A stretch of DNA of 64,000 bases from Mycobacterium sp. E787 (GCF_001668725.1 NZ_LZKL01000029.1:1-64000), one strand, 5' to 3'; positions 55,105 through 64,000 are shown, counted from the first letter of the stretch. Made by a program: numbers and translations. The notes: generated from the letters alone by a model not told the origin.

Positions 55105-56373
55105 CTAGGAGGCCGGCTGCAGGGCGCTGCCCTTGCGCCACTGGTCCCAGTTCAGCGTCCAGTCGCCATTTTGCGCAAGCGTCAACGGCGGTCCGCCGCT
55201 GTTGCGGACCTCGACCACGTCACCCGGCACCGAGAAGTCGTAGAACCACTTCGCGTTGTCGGCGTTGAGGTTCAGGCACCCGTGGGAGGTGTCCCGATGG
55301 CCCTGCGCCCACACCGTCGCATCGAGCTCGTGCAGGTAGATGCCGTCGGTGCTGATCTTGGTGGCCCAGTTGATGGTCTCGCGATACCCGAGGCGCGAAT
55401 TCTTGGGCAACCCGAACGTCGAGGAGTCCATCACCACCGGGTTGCCCTTGTCGAGCACGGTGTAGACGCCCGGCGGGGTCCACAACGAGATGGTGTGGCC
55501 GGCGACGTCTTCGGTGCCGCCCATCCCCATCGAGGTCGGCATGGTGCGCACCAGCGCCCCGTTGTTGAAGACGCTGACCTGGTGGGTGGCGTCGTCGGCG
55601 ATCGATACGTGCGCGTCGCCGATCCGGAACGACACCCGCGTGTCGTCCTGCCCGAACAGGCCGTCGCCCAACGCGATTCCGTAGATCTTGGCCTCGGCGG
55701 TGACGGTGGTTCCCGGGGCGTAGTAGTGCTCGGGGCGCCAGTGCGCGTTCTGGCCGTCGACCCAGAACCACGAGCCGGACACCGGCGGGTTGGTCGTCAC
55801 CTTCAGCTGACGCTCCGCGGCGGCCCGGTCGGCGATCTGCTCGTCGAAGTGCGCGACGACCACGGTTCCGACGCCGTAGGTGCCGCCGTCGTGCAGCGAA
55901 GCCTCGGACGTGGTGGTGAACGAGACCTTCGTCTGGTTGGACGGCTTCAGCGTGGAGAACGTCGAAACCTGCGTGGCCGCAGCGCCGTTGGGTCCGCGGC
56001 CGTTGACCGTCAGCGTGTAGGTGCGCCCGTACCCGAGCGGAACGGTCGGCTTCCAGACGGTGTTGTCGGGCGTCATCACGCCCTGGACCGATTTGCCGCT
56101 CTCGTTGACCATGCTGACGTCGGTCAGCGTCCCGCCGTCGACTTTCACCATGACCGGTGCGAGCGGGTCGACGTCGTGTGCGCCGGTGCCCGGCGTGATC
56201 GTTATCTGGGCGGCGGCAGGCGCTTTCGATGCGGCACCGTGGCGCGAGCACGATGCCACCAGGGTCGGGCCGACCACGCCGAGGACCACAAGCAACGCCG
56301 ACAAGAACCGGCGGGGCCATGGAGCCCAACCCCTGTTTGCGTCGCTTGCGGGCATGAGCATCATGTAGCCCAC
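55105..56373 (-). CDS. L,D-transpeptidase lipoprotein (LppS/LprQ type)
   Basis: The 422-residue protein cross-links peptidoglycan by 3-3 bonds at the outer face of the membrane. A lipobox LVASC (about 38-42) follows a hydrophobic stretch. Two Ig-like domains (about 55-255) precede a YkuD catalytic domain with HRDTSHGCLNL, catalytic Cys366. The C-terminal NGDWTLNWDQWRKG is the subdomain seen in mycobacterial Ldt enzymes. Several start codons (GTG 56373, ATG 56364, 56361 and 56355) are possible. Which of the five M. tuberculosis Ldt proteins it matches is not resolved. Confidence 0.9.
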   Translation of the reverse strand: MGYMMLMPASDANRGWAPWPRRFLSALLVVLGVVGPTLVASCSRHGAASKAPAAAQITITPGTGAHDVDPLAPVMVKVDGGTLTDVSMVNESGKSVQGVMTPDNTVWKPTVPLGYGRTYTLTVNGRGPNGAAATQVSTFSTLKPSNQTKVSFTTTSEASLHDGGTYGVGTVVVAHFDEQIADRAAAERQLKVTTNPPVSGSWFWVDGQNAHWRPEHYYAPGTTVTAEAKIYGIALGDGLFGQDDTRVSFRIGDAHVSIADDATHQVSVFNNGALVRTMPTSMGMGGTEDVAGHTISLWTPPGVYTVLDKGNPVVMDSSTFGLPKNSRLGYRETINWATKISTDGIYLHELDATVWAQGHRDTSHGCLNLNADNAKWFYDFSVPGDVVEVRNSGGPPLTLAQNGDWTLNWDQWRKGSALQPAS

Positions 56374-56420
56374 GGCGTTCGCGGCGAAACGTCAGGCCGC
56401 CCGCGGGGGATCATGGCGTC

Positions 56421-57182
56421 ATGGCCGACGACGCACTCGACAGTCTGTACTGGGCGGAGCCCGACGCGTTCACCGCGCTGCGCGCCGAGTTGGTCGCCGA
56501 GGCGAAGCGGCAAGGCGACGCGGCGGCCGCCAAACACATCGGGGCGGCGCGCAAACCCACGACGGCGGCCTGGATCGTCAACCGGCTCGCGCTCGACCGG
56601 AAGGACACCAAGGAGCGCCTGGCCGACCTGGGTGATCGCCTGCGGGCCGCGCACGCCGAGATGGACGGCGAACGCATCCGCGCCCTGTCGGCCGAGCAGC
56701 ACAAACTGATCGACGAACTCACCCGGGCCGCGCTGGCAGCGGCCGAGGTGAACCGGCCGTCGGCGGCGGTGCGCGAGGACGTCGCCGGCACGTTGCAGGC
56801 CGCGATCGCCGACCCCGACATCACCGAGCGGCTCGGTCGGCTGGCCAAGCCCGAGAGCTGGTCGGGTTTCGGCGTCGGCGAGGCGGCACCCGCGGCCGCG
56901 CCCCCCGAGCGATCCGGCACCGCCGCGGAGCGGCGTCAGGAGAAACTGAAGAAAGGTCTGGCCGACGCCGAGCGGGCCAAGGCAGAGGCCGACGGCACCC
57001 TGTCGGAGCGGAAGGCAGACCGCGACGCGGCCCGGCAGCGCCGCGACGAAGCGCGCGCGGTCCTGCGCGACGCCGAACGCCGACTCGACAAAGCCGAAGC
57101 CGCCTGTGACGAGGCGCAGCGGGCCGGCCGGGCCGCCGCCGAATCGGTCAAAGAGGCAAAAGCGCAGCTAAAACGGGCGTGA
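56421..57182 (+). CDS. Alanine-rich helical/coiled-coil protein
   Basis: The 253-residue protein is almost entirely helical. An N-terminal conserved region (DSLYWAEPDAFTALRAELVA, ARKPTTAAWIVNRLA) precedes a Pro/Ala hinge (about 155-175) and a highly charged C-terminal coiled coil (about 175-253, rich in Lys, Arg, Glu and Ala). No signal or TM segment is seen. The N-terminal part resembles actinobacterial conserved hypotheticals of unknown role. It is divergent from the L,D-transpeptidase and precedes the FAD-Rieske gene by 60 nt. Confidence 0.78.
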   Translation: MADDALDSLYWAEPDAFTALRAELVAEAKRQGDAAAAKHIGAARKPTTAAWIVNRLALDRKDTKERLADLGDRLRAAHAEMDGERIRALSAEQHKLIDELTRAALAAAEVNRPSAAVREDVAGTLQAAIADPDITERLGRLAKPESWSGFGVGEAAPAAAPPERSGTAAERRQEKLKKGLADAERAKAEADGTLSERKADRDAARQRRDEARAVLRDAERRLDKAEAACDEAQRAGRAAAESVKEAKAQLKRA

Positions 57183-57242
57183 TCGCGACCACGCGGGCGG
57201 CGGCCAGGTTTTCGCCGGTGATCCGCGGGTATCAGCCCAGCC

Positions 57243-58748
57243 GTGACTTCTTTATGGTTGGCCGACCGAGCCGAACAGCCTTGGGCTGCAAGCCAGCTTG
57301 ATGACGGTCCCCGAACCGCCGACGTCATCGTCGTCGGCGCCGGGATCACCGGACTGACGACCGCCGTCCTGCTGGCCCGCGCCGGCATGGACGTGCTGGT
57401 GCTGGAGGCGCGCACCGTCGGTGCCTGCGCCACCGGCAACACCACCGCCAAGATCAGCCTGCTGCAGGGCACCCAGCTGTCGCGGCTCCTGCCCCGGCAC
57501 GGCCGGGACGTGGCTCGGGCCTACGTCGACGGCAACCGGGAGGGCCAGGAGTGGGTGCTGCAGCACTGCGAGGCGCACGGCATCGCGGTGCAGCGCGAGG
57601 ACGCCTACACCTATGCCCAGTCCGCGAAGGGCGTCTTGTCCGCCCGCGCCGAGCTGAAGGCCTGCCAGGCGGTCGGCCTGCCCGCGGTGTGGGACGACGA
57701 CGCGGACGTGCCGTTCCCGTACCACGGCGGCGTGCGGCTGCCCGACCAGGCCCAGTTCGATCCCATGCCGTTCCTCGACTCGCTGGCCACCGAGCTACTC
57801 GCTCGCGGTGGACGGCTGGTCGAGCACACCCGGGTCCGGCGGGTGTCCTGGCGCGGCGGGGGCGTGCGCGTGCACGTCGACGACGCCGCGCAGCGCGATG
57901 TCGAGCTCGAGGCCGGACAGCTGGTGCTGGCCACCGGAATCCCGATCCTGGACCGCGGCGGCTATTTCGCGCGGGTGAAGCCCAGCCGGTCCTACTGCCT
58001 GGCGTTCAAGGTTCCCGGCAACATCACCCGGCCGATGATGATCTCCACCGACTCGCCGACGCGCTCGGTGCGCTACGCGCCCACCGCCGACGGCGAGCGG
58101 CTGATCGTGGGCGGGGCCGGCCACACGGTGGGCCGTAAGAAGAGCCCCTCGAAATCCCTGGCGGAACTCTCGGACTGGGCGCGCAAGCATTATCCCGGCG
58201 CCGTGCAGACCCACTTCTGGTCGGCGCAGGACTACACGCCCATCGACCACCTGCCGTATGTGGGGCCCATCCTGCCGAACACCGAAACCATCTTCGTCGC
58301 AACGGGTTTCAACAAGTGGGGCATGACCAACGGCGTCGCCGCGGCGTTGGCCCTGTCCAGCCGCATCCTGGGCGGACGGATGGACTGGTCCAGGGCGTTC
58401 GCCAGTTGGAGCCCCCACGAGCTGTCGGGTCTGCTGACGGCCATGCAGTTCAACGCCGAGGTGGGGTTCGACCTGGCGAAGGGCTGGATCACGCCGGTAC
58501 TGCGCACCGGGAGTCGCAGCCCCGTCAACGGCGAGGGCGGCGTGGTGAGCGGGCCGCCGTGGCACCTCGAGGCGCGCTGCCGCGTGGACGGCACCGAGCA
58601 CCGCGTGTCGCCGGTGTGCCCGCACCTGGGCGGGATCGTGAATTGGAACGACGCCGACGAGGCGTGGGAGTGCCCGCTGCACGGCTCGCGGTTCGCGCCG
58701 GACGGAACGCTGCTGGAAGGGCCGGCCACCCGCGACCTGACCGCCTAG
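57243..58748 (+). CDS. FAD-dependent oxidoreductase with C-terminal Rieske domain
   Basis: The 501-residue fusion has an N-terminal DAO-type FAD domain (VIVVGAGITGLTTAVLLARA, about 24; FVATGFNKWGMTNGVAAAL near 350). A C-terminal Rieske [2Fe-2S] domain has C459-P-H461 and C477-PL-H480. A two-domain DAO-Rieske enzyme would pass electrons between flavin and iron-sulfur cluster, oxidising an amine, amino acid or similar substrate. The start GTG 57243 has TATCAG 7 nt before it, a weak leaderless pattern. It is convergent with the secreted cupin-like gene. Confidence 0.88.
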   Translation: MTSLWLADRAEQPWAASQLDDGPRTADVIVVGAGITGLTTAVLLARAGMDVLVLEARTVGACATGNTTAKISLLQGTQLSRLLPRHGRDVARAYVDGNREGQEWVLQHCEAHGIAVQREDAYTYAQSAKGVLSARAELKACQAVGLPAVWDDDADVPFPYHGGVRLPDQAQFDPMPFLDSLATELLARGGRLVEHTRVRRVSWRGGGVRVHVDDAAQRDVELEAGQLVLATGIPILDRGGYFARVKPSRSYCLAFKVPGNITRPMMISTDSPTRSVRYAPTADGERLIVGGAGHTVGRKKSPSKSLAELSDWARKHYPGAVQTHFWSAQDYTPIDHLPYVGPILPNTETIFVATGFNKWGMTNGVAAALALSSRILGGRMDWSRAFASWSPHELSGLLTAMQFNAEVGFDLAKGWITPVLRTGSRSPVNGEGGVVSGPPWHLEARCRVDGTEHRVSPVCPHLGGIVNWNDADEAWECPLHGSRFAPDGTLLEGPATRDLTA

Positions 58749-58751
58749 GTG

Positions 58752-59309
58752 TCAGACCTGACGCCACGACGGCTGGGCGGGGTCGACCAGCTGCATGTCG
58801 ACCGGGCCGACCCCGAAAACGGCGATCACGGCCGGGTTGGGCTGATTCGCCGGGACGCCGTCGTAGTGGGGGGTGCGGGCGGTCCGCTTGACGTAACCGC
58901 CCGGGCCGACGGGCACCGCGTCCTGAGGCCGAAAGTCATTGCCGCTGTTGACGAACCACGTGCCGAATACGACGACCTGTATCCGGTCTGTGGCATAGGT
59001 GTGGGGCGCGCTGAACCATCCCGGATTCCATCTCATCATGACCAGGTAGGGTCCAGGCTGGTTGAAATCCCCGTACAGCATCGCCATCTCGCCGCTGCGG
59101 GGCGGCAGGTTGCCCCACGCCTGGAAACCGATCTTGTCGTACGGCAGGACGAAAGTTTCGGCCGGGTCCGGGCCGGTGCCGGGCGGCGGCGACAAATCGA
59201 TATCCGTCAGGTGCCCCGTGCTGCGCGACTTGTCGCCGGCGGCGACCGCCGCAAGCAGCAATGGCGCCGCCATCAGCAACGAACGCCTGCTCGATTCCAG
59301 ATACCCCAT
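58752..59309 (-). CDS. Secreted cupin-like protein
   Basis: The 185-residue protein has an N-terminal export signal (SSRRSLLMAAPLLLAAVAAG; twin Arg possibly Tat). A single beta-barrel domain follows with HTYATDRIQVVVFGTWFVNS and a PVGPGGYVKRTARTPHYDGV segment that fits a cupin of the ChrR/DUF4437 kind. His residues H104 and H154 could bind metal. ATG 59309 is preferred to GTG 59312. The function is not known. Confidence 0.72.
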   Translation of the reverse strand: MGYLESSRRSLLMAAPLLLAAVAAGDKSRSTGHLTDIDLSPPPGTGPDPAETFVLPYDKIGFQAWGNLPPRSGEMAMLYGDFNQPGPYLVMMRWNPGWFSAPHTYATDRIQVVVFGTWFVNSGNDFRPQDAVPVGPGGYVKRTARTPHYDGVPANQPNPAVIAVFGVGPVDMQLVDPAQPSWRQV

Positions 59310-59352
59310 CACGCACCCCCAATACCGTGTGCGTCAATGATATTCGAACGAT

Positions 59353-60396
59353 TCAGCCCGATTTCTGGTAGACCAGCCAGCGCAACTCGATCGGTGATTC
59401 GTCCCGCTTGACGTCGAAGACGTCGAGGCCGCTGGCCCAGCCCTCGAACCAGCCCGTCGGGGGCCAGGCGCCCTCGGGCAGGTTGGCTTTCTCGTACTCG
59501 TAGGCCGAATCGTCGGCGACGAGCGCCAGCGGCAGCTCCGCCCCGGCGCCGGCCACCTCGTCCCGGGTGAAGATCATGGTGTTGCACTGCTGCCCGAGCT
59601 CGCGGGCGGTGCTGTCGGGCGTGTAGCCCGGTCGCGCCAGAAAGGCGTTGAAGATCAGGCGTCCGCCGGGGGCCAGGCAGTCGGCGGCCAGTTCGAACAG
59701 GCCGCGCAACTCGTGCGTCGTCCGGAAGTCGGGCACCACCTCGGCGAGCACCATCAACTGATACTCGTCATGGACGCCCTCCACGGCCGTGAAGACGTCG
59801 CTCTGGATGACGCGCACGCCCAGCGATTCACGTTCGGCCTCCGCGCGCATGAGATCGGCGAACTTCGGCGCCATCTCGACCGCGTCCACGGGGTGGCCGA
59901 GCCGGGCCAGGGCCAGCGCGTTGCGGCCCGTTCCGGCGCCGACGTCCAGCACCCGGAACGTCGCGGGGTCGGCCGCCTCACGGGCAAGCGCCACCACGCG
60001 TGCGTCGGGCTCGGTGCCGAACAGCGGCGGCGGCCGGGTGGCCACCCAGTTGTCGTAGTCCGCCTCGACCGTCCGCCATTCGGCCTTGACCTGGTAGTTC
60101 AGGCCGGTCCCGAAAGGCAGCTGAAACGAGATCGCGATGTCGGAACGCTGGGAGGCCTTGAACGCCTTGGCCAGCTCGCCTTCCAGCACCTTCCTGAGCT
60201 GAATCGACTGTTCCGGTGTGTACGGAACGCCCAGGGTGGCACAGAGGTTGGCGCACAACTCGACGTACTCGTCGAGCATGCCCGGGACGGCCGGCACGGT
60301 AATCTGGCCCTCGGCCAATGATCGGCGATACATCCGCCTGACCATCGCGTCGCGCAACATCGAGCGATCGAACGATTTGGGGGGTGGCTCGTCCAC
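59353..60396 (-). CDS. SAM-dependent methyltransferase with N-terminal helical domain
   Basis: The 347-residue protein joins an N-terminal helical region (about 1-110, RRMYRRSLAEGQITVPAVPG, then a CANLCATLGVPYTPEQ segment) to a class I methyltransferase domain (motif I VLDVGAGTGRNALALARLG near 148; VEMAPKF; LAPGGRLIFNAFL). The N-terminal domain may be a substrate or oligomerisation module. The start is GTG 60396. It is divergent from the PPE gene. Confidence 0.83.
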   Translation of the reverse strand: MDEPPPKSFDRSMLRDAMVRRMYRRSLAEGQITVPAVPGMLDEYVELCANLCATLGVPYTPEQSIQLRKVLEGELAKAFKASQRSDIAISFQLPFGTGLNYQVKAEWRTVEADYDNWVATRPPPLFGTEPDARVVALAREAADPATFRVLDVGAGTGRNALALARLGHPVDAVEMAPKFADLMRAEAERESLGVRVIQSDVFTAVEGVHDEYQLMVLAEVVPDFRTTHELRGLFELAADCLAPGGRLIFNAFLARPGYTPDSTARELGQQCNTMIFTRDEVAGAGAELPLALVADDSAYEYEKANLPEGAWPPTGWFEGWASGLDVFDVKRDESPIELRWLVYQKSG

Positions 60397-60589
60397 CAGA
60401 CTCTTCTACACGACCCGCTCCCCGGGCGCACAGGGACGGGCTCCGACGCCGATCATTCACACGTTTGTTTACCGTGTTAACGGCAACATTCATTTGCCGG
60501 ACATGTACTAGTGACGGAAAGTACTGCGCCGCCCAGCCGCCGAGGCCGTCGATGCGCCGGCGACGTTTGCATCGATCGAAGGGACCGAC

Positions 60590-61942
60590 ATGGACTACGC
60601 AGCGCTGCCCCCGGAGATCAACTCCGCCCGCATCTACGCCGGCCCCGGGTCCGGGCCGATGCTGGCCGCCGCGACGGCTTGGGACGGGTTGGCCGCCGCG
60701 CTGCATTCGGCGGCGAGTTCCTATCAATCGGAGCTCGCGGCGTTGACCGCCGGGCCGTGGCTCGGCCCTTCGGCGGCATCGATGGCCGCCGCGGCTGCCC
60801 CCTACGTGGCGTGGACGAGCGTCTCGGCCGCGCAGGCCGAGCAGACCGCCAACCAGGCCAAGGCCGCGGCCGCGGCCTACGAGACGGCGTTCGCCGAGAC
60901 GGTGCCGCCTCCCGTGGTCGCGGCAAACCGCAGCCTGCTGCTGGCCCTGGTCGCGACGAACATCTTCGGCCAGAACACCCCGGCGATCGCGACGACCGAG
61001 GCGCAGTACGCCGAGATGTGGGCCCAGGACGCGGTCGCCATGTACGGCTACGCCGCGGCCTCGGCGCTGGCGACGGCGCTGACGCCGTTCTCGCCGCCGC
61101 CGCGGAACACCAACTCGGCCGGGCCGGCCACCCAAGCGGCGGCCGTCGCGGAGGCCACCGGCACCTCGGCGGGCAACGCGCAGGCCGCGGTGTCGAGTGT
61201 CCCGCAGGCGATGTCCGCGGTGCCCGGCGCCCTGACCAGCCTCGCGGCGACTCCGGCCCAGGCGACGCCGCTGGACGCGCTCGGCCTGATAAGCGATCTG
61301 ATTGCGATTTTCCTCGACGCGCCGGCCAGCGTCGCGGGACTTGGTATCGACGCGCCAGGGACGCTCGTGGCTCTTCCCTTCGACGTTGTCGGCGCCCTGA
61401 CCGGTTTCCACACCGACGACATCGTCAGCGGCTGGGCGGGGATTCAGGCCTGGCCCGGCACGGCGCCGGTGCCGCCCACGCCGTTCCCGGTGATCACCAA
61501 CCTGGCCGGCGGTTCGGCCGCGACGGCGGGTCTTGCCGAAGCGAAAACGATTGGGGCGCTGTCGGTTCCACCGGCCTGGACCTACGAGACGACGATGATC
61601 CGGCCGCTGGCGGTCGCCTTGCCGGCGGCGACCGCGGCCGCCGCGGACGCCTCCGCCGGCAGCGCGGGGAGCCTGTTCAGCCAGATGGCGCTGGCGGGCA
61701 TGGCCGGGCGTGCGATGGCGGGCACCGGCGGTGCCGGCGGCGGCCCCGGCCGCCGGGAGCGGATCGGGCTGCCCACGACGAGCGGCAAGGCCGACGAGAA
61801 GGAGGCGCCGCCGGAGGCTCCGGCCGGGGGCCCGGTCACCAGCATCGCCGCCGAGCTGCGCGAGCTGGCGTCCCTGCGCGATGCGGGAGTGCTCACCGAC
61901 GAGGAATTCACCGCGCAGAAAAAGCGCCTGCTGGCCCATTGA
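60590..61942 (+). CDS. PPE family protein (SVP type) with C-terminal SHOCT domain
   Basis: The 450-residue protein has the PPE domain (1-180) with P7-P8-E9, the WDG turn (W31-G33) and a middle region. The SVP signature S325-V-P-P-A-W330 ([12 protein letters not shown]) follows. The last 33 residues (about 418-450, [20 protein letters not shown]) form a SHOCT domain, a short helical module usually found at the C-terminus of other bacterial proteins. PPE proteins are secreted by type VII systems, normally with a PE partner, but none is adjacent. AAGGGACC precedes the ATG. Confidence 0.88.
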   Translation: MDYAALPPEINSARIYAGPGSGPMLAAATAWDGLAAALHSAASSYQSELAALTAGPWLGPSAASMAAAAAPYVAWTSVSAAQAEQTANQAKAAAAAYETAFAETVPPPVVAANRSLLLALVATNIFGQNTPAIATTEAQYAEMWAQDAVAMYGYAAASALATALTPFSPPPRNTNSAGPATQAAAVAEATGTSAGNAQAAVSSVPQAMSAVPGALTSLAATPAQATPLDALGLISDLIAIFLDAPASVAGLGIDAPGTLVALPFDVVGALTGFHTDDIVSGWAGIQAWPGTAPVPPTPFPVITNLAGGSAATAGLAEAKTIGALSVPPAWTYETTMIRPLAVALPAATAAAADASAGSAGSLFSQMALAGMAGRAMAGTGGAGGGPGRRERIGLPTTSGKADEKEAPPEAPAGGPVTSIAAELRELASLRDAGVLTDEEFTAQKKRLLAH

Positions 61943-62318
61943 GCCCGTAGCAAATTGTCGATCAGGGCAATAGTTGCCATTTGACGGCAAATGGCGGCGG
62001 GTGGCCGGCCGGTAACCGCGCGTATTCGCTAACGTCGCATTGCCGCCACCGGGTTAACCCGTTGTTGCCACTTCTCCGGCGGCCACGCCGAATATGAGAA
62101 CCGGCTGTGCGATTTCCGCCCAGGGCGCTTCCGGCGGGGCGCCCCGACGACCGATCCCGACCACCACCTTCACGAACGGGTGGCACACGGGCTGGGCGCC
62201 GATCGTCGTAACCCCGCAAATCGGCTGCCCCAGGTTTCTTATATTTTTAATATTCGCCCGGCGTGAACACCCATATACTGACGACACCCAGGACGTCGAA
62301 GAAAAGAAGGGGCACGAA
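61943..62318. other. 376-bp intergenic region between PPE and DUF732 genes
   Basis: No gene is supported with confidence. A minus-strand frame (62054-62235) looks partly coding but lacks a start and is antisense to nothing known. An AT-rich patch at about 62236-62253 and TATACT at 62274-62279, close to the -10 consensus and 40 nt before the DUF732 start, form the downstream promoter region. Confidence 0.45.
62274..62279 (+). promoter_or_regulatory. -10 box TATACT of the DUF732 gene
   Basis: TATACT differs from TATAAT at one position and lies 39 nt before the ATG at 62319. The leader contains the GAAAAGAAGGGG ribosome site. Confidence 0.5.
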
Positions 62319-62642
62319 ATGTCTGCACCTCGCTGGCTGACCAAACTGACTATCCCCGTGATGGTTGGCGCCGCGCTGACCGCAAGCACCGCCATTGCGT
62401 CGGCCGACGCCACGGACGACGCATACTTCGCCAAACTGAAGAACCTGGGATTCTCGTGGCCCTCGTCGAATGACTCCGACATGATCGCGATGGGGCACGC
62501 GGTCTGCGCCGACCGGATGGCCGGCAAGACGCCCGATGCGATCGCCGCCGACTTGCACTCCAGCATGAGTTCGAAGGGCTTCTCGTTCGCGGACATGACC
62601 GGCTGGGTCAGCGCGGCGGAGTCGACCTACTGCCCGGGCTAG
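62319..62642 (+). CDS. Secreted DUF732 protein
   Basis: The 107-residue protein has a signal peptide (about 1-29, IPVMVGAALTASTAIASA, cleavage before DATDD). The DUF732 domain follows with DAYFAKLKNLGFSWPSSND, a conserved Cys (HAVCADRMAG) and the C-terminal second Cys (STYCPG), probably disulfide-bonded. The family is abundant and secreted in mycobacteria with no known activity. AGAAGGGG lies 6 nt before the ATG. Confidence 0.88.
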   Translation: MSAPRWLTKLTIPVMVGAALTASTAIASADATDDAYFAKLKNLGFSWPSSNDSDMIAMGHAVCADRMAGKTPDAIAADLHSSMSSKGFSFADMTGWVSAAESTYCPG

Positions 62643-62718
62643 TCACTTCGCTCCACCCGGCGAACACATACTGTTTCCATCACGGTGTGTGCGATGTGCG
62701 CGGGGTGGGGAGGTGCCG

Positions 62719-63528
62719 ATGCGGGTGGAGAGTTTGCGCCGGTACCCGGTGAAGTCCATGCTCGGCGAGAGCGTCGACAGCCTGTTCGTCGACGAGGGCG
62801 GCGCCGAGGGCGACCGGCGGCTGGCCCTCATCGACACCGAGACCGGGCACGTGGCGAGCGCCAAACAGGCACGGCTGTGGCGCGGCCTGCTGAAGTGCAC
62901 CGCCGCAGGCGCCGGGCGGGTGAGCATCCGGCTGCCCGACGGGACGAACGTCGCGTCCGACGACCCCGACATCGACGACGCGCTGTCGAGGTTGCTGGGA
63001 CGGAAGGTCCGGCTGGTCAGGCAGCGACCGGACGGCGCAACGCTGGAACGCCCGGATCCGGAGAAGCTGCTGGAGTTCGGCTTGGACGCGTCGGACGCCG
63101 AGGTCGGCGGCCGGATCCTCGAGATCGCTCAGTCGACCCCGGGTGACTCGTTCACCGACGAGGCCCCGCTGCACGCGATCACGACGGCCACCCTCGACCA
63201 CATCGGCGTCGAGGCGCTGCGCTACCGGCCGAACCTGGTTATCGCGACGCCACCGGGCTACCCGCCGTATGGCGAAAGCGACTGGATCGGAAAAGAAATC
63301 GCGGTCGGGGAGGCGCGGCTGCGCGCCCTGACGTCCACCTCACGGTGCGTGGTGCCGACGCTCGAGCACGGCCCGCTGCCGCGTGCCCCGCAGGCGCTTC
63401 GCATCCCCGCGACCGAGAACCGTTGGAACACCGGCGGTCACGGACCGCAGCCGTGCGCGGGCGCCTACCTGCAGGTGCTGGCGCAGGGCGTCATCCGCGT
63501 CGGCGACCCCGTCACCGTTGGGACATAG
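62719..63528 (+). CDS. MOSC domain protein
   Basis: The 269-residue protein has an N-terminal MOSC-N barrel (LRRYPVKSMLGESVDSLFVD, about 5-100) and a C-terminal MOSC domain (about 120-269: RYRPNLVIATPPGY, LTSTSRCVVPTLEHG with the conserved Cys). MOSC proteins carry sulfur or bind molybdenum cofactor, as in the mARC/YcbX reductases of N-hydroxylated compounds. GGGGAGG precedes the ATG at 62719. It stands alone, convergent with the P450. Confidence 0.87.
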   Translation: MRVESLRRYPVKSMLGESVDSLFVDEGGAEGDRRLALIDTETGHVASAKQARLWRGLLKCTAAGAGRVSIRLPDGTNVASDDPDIDDALSRLLGRKVRLVRQRPDGATLERPDPEKLLEFGLDASDAEVGGRILEIAQSTPGDSFTDEAPLHAITTATLDHIGVEALRYRPNLVIATPPGYPPYGESDWIGKEIAVGEARLRALTSTSRCVVPTLEHGPLPRAPQALRIPATENRWNTGGHGPQPCAGAYLQVLAQGVIRVGDPVTVGT

Positions 63529-63534
63529 CCGCTT

Positions 63535-64000
63535 TCAGTCGGTGATCGCGGCGAAGTCCACCCACAGGTGTCGCGGCCCGCGGAACACCTGATTGTGCCG
63601 ATACGGCGGCGGGTCGACGACCAGCTTCGGAGATTCGACGCGCCGCAGGAAGGCTTCCAGCGCCAGGTTGACCTCCAGACGCGCCAGCGGGCCGCCCATG
63701 CAGGTGTGAATGCCGCTGCCCCAACCGAAATGCTCGTTGTCCTCCCGCAGCGGGTCGAAACGATCCGGGTCGTCGAACCGCCGCGGATCCCGATTCGCCG
63801 CCGCGTAGACGAGGTGCACCGCCGAGCCGGCCGGGATCACCGTGCCGCCGATCTCGATGTCGGCGGTGGCGCTGCGGCTGGGGAAGAACTGCACCGCCGA
63901 CTGCAGCCGCTGCACCTCCTCGATGGCGCGCGGGATCAGCTCCGGACGCTGCCGCAGCAGATCCCACGAGCCGGGGTTGCGCAGCAGCGTCATCACGCAG
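63535..64000 (-). CDS. Cytochrome P450, C-terminal part (continues beyond window)
   Basis: About 155 residues of the C-terminal half are present. They include the K-helix ExxR (AIEEVQRLQSA), the meander with PRRFDDPDRFDPLREDNEHF, and the haem-binding loop FGWGSGIHTCMGGPLARLE carrying the proximal Cys. The frame enters at base 64000 without a start, so the gene extends beyond the window. The N-terminal part and substrate pocket are not visible, so the CYP family is not assigned. Confidence 0.9.
   Translation of the reverse strand, partial: CVMTLLRNPGSWDLLRQRPELIPRAIEEVQRLQSAVQFFPSRSATADIEIGGTVIPAGSAVHLVYAAANRDPRRFDDPDRFDPLREDNEHFGWGSGIHTCMGGPLARLEVNLALEAFLRRVESPKLVVDPPPYRHNQVFRGPRHLWVDFAAITD

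Noticed and set aside
60460..60500. Imperfect palindrome TTACCG/CGGCAA upstream of the PPE gene
   Set aside because: Only 5 of 6 arm positions match and there is no clear promoter context; too weak to call an operator.
62054..62596. Minus-strand frame opposite DUF732 and its upstream region
   Set aside because: DUF732 is secure on the plus strand; the remaining part has no start codon and only moderate third-position GC.

Overview
The window reads as a chromosomal segment of a high-GC, slow-growing-type Mycobacterium. This rests on a PE and a PPE protein, an MmpL transporter beside Pap-type acyltransferases, a fatty-acyl-AMP ligase, a SigG-like ECF sigma factor, a furA-katG pair, DUF732 and cutinase-type secreted proteins, and many start codons lying 6-7 nt after a TANNNT -10 box (leaderless transcripts). 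No rRNA, tRNA, CRISPR array, insertion sequence or phage gene was recognised. Names such as Rv numbers come from memory of the M. tuberculosis genome and were not searched.

Region 1 (1-8.6 kb): a possible gene end and hairpin at the left edge, a luciferase-like flavin oxidoreductase, a PE protein carrying a GH16 glucanase-like domain, an FAD hydroxylase, a Gln-rich secreted protein, an SRPBCC protein, and a minus-strand short-chain fatty-acid-type transporter overlapping an allophanate hydrolase. Region 2 (8.6-12.7 kb): a five-gene operon (two SDRs, a DUF899 thioredoxin-like protein, a SigG-like sigma factor, an MDMPI/DinB-like protein) preceded by a leader with an intrinsic terminator. Region 3 (12.7-21.6 kb): a FAAL (FadD31-like), conserved small proteins, a divergent SDR/SnoaL pair with a KstR-like box, a PfpI/GlxA pair, Tpx, a NYN protein and an acyl-CoA-dehydrogenase-like flavoenzyme. 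Order and orientation resemble M. tuberculosis Rv1925-Rv1932.

Region 4 (21.7-29.3 kb): a surface-lipid locus with a PapA-like acyltransferase, two tandem paralogous HxxxDG acyltransferases and an MmpL, marked by a roughly 65-bp repeat upstream of the first gene and of mmpL. Region 5 (29.3-38.9 kb): a CitA/DpiB-type two-component system, an epimerase, a TetR-controlled methyltransferase/acyltransferase pair, AraC and VOC proteins, and a minus-strand oxidoreductase/amino-acid permease/small membrane protein set.

Region 6 (39-51.2 kb): secreted and surface functions, comprising paired PPM-type methyltransferases, a second GH16 protein, an ANTAR-GAF-ANTAR regulator, a cutinase, and a GT4/methyltransferase/toroid-fold trio. 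It ends with a two-gene unit of a lipoprotein and a CHASE2-transmembrane-TIR protein, which is the strongest candidate for an undescribed system. Region 7 (51.4-64 kb): a Tat-exported DUF1906 protein, KatG and FurA, an L,D-transpeptidase, an FAD-Rieske fusion, a PPE-SHOCT fusion, DUF732 and MOSC proteins, and the C-terminal part of a cytochrome P450.
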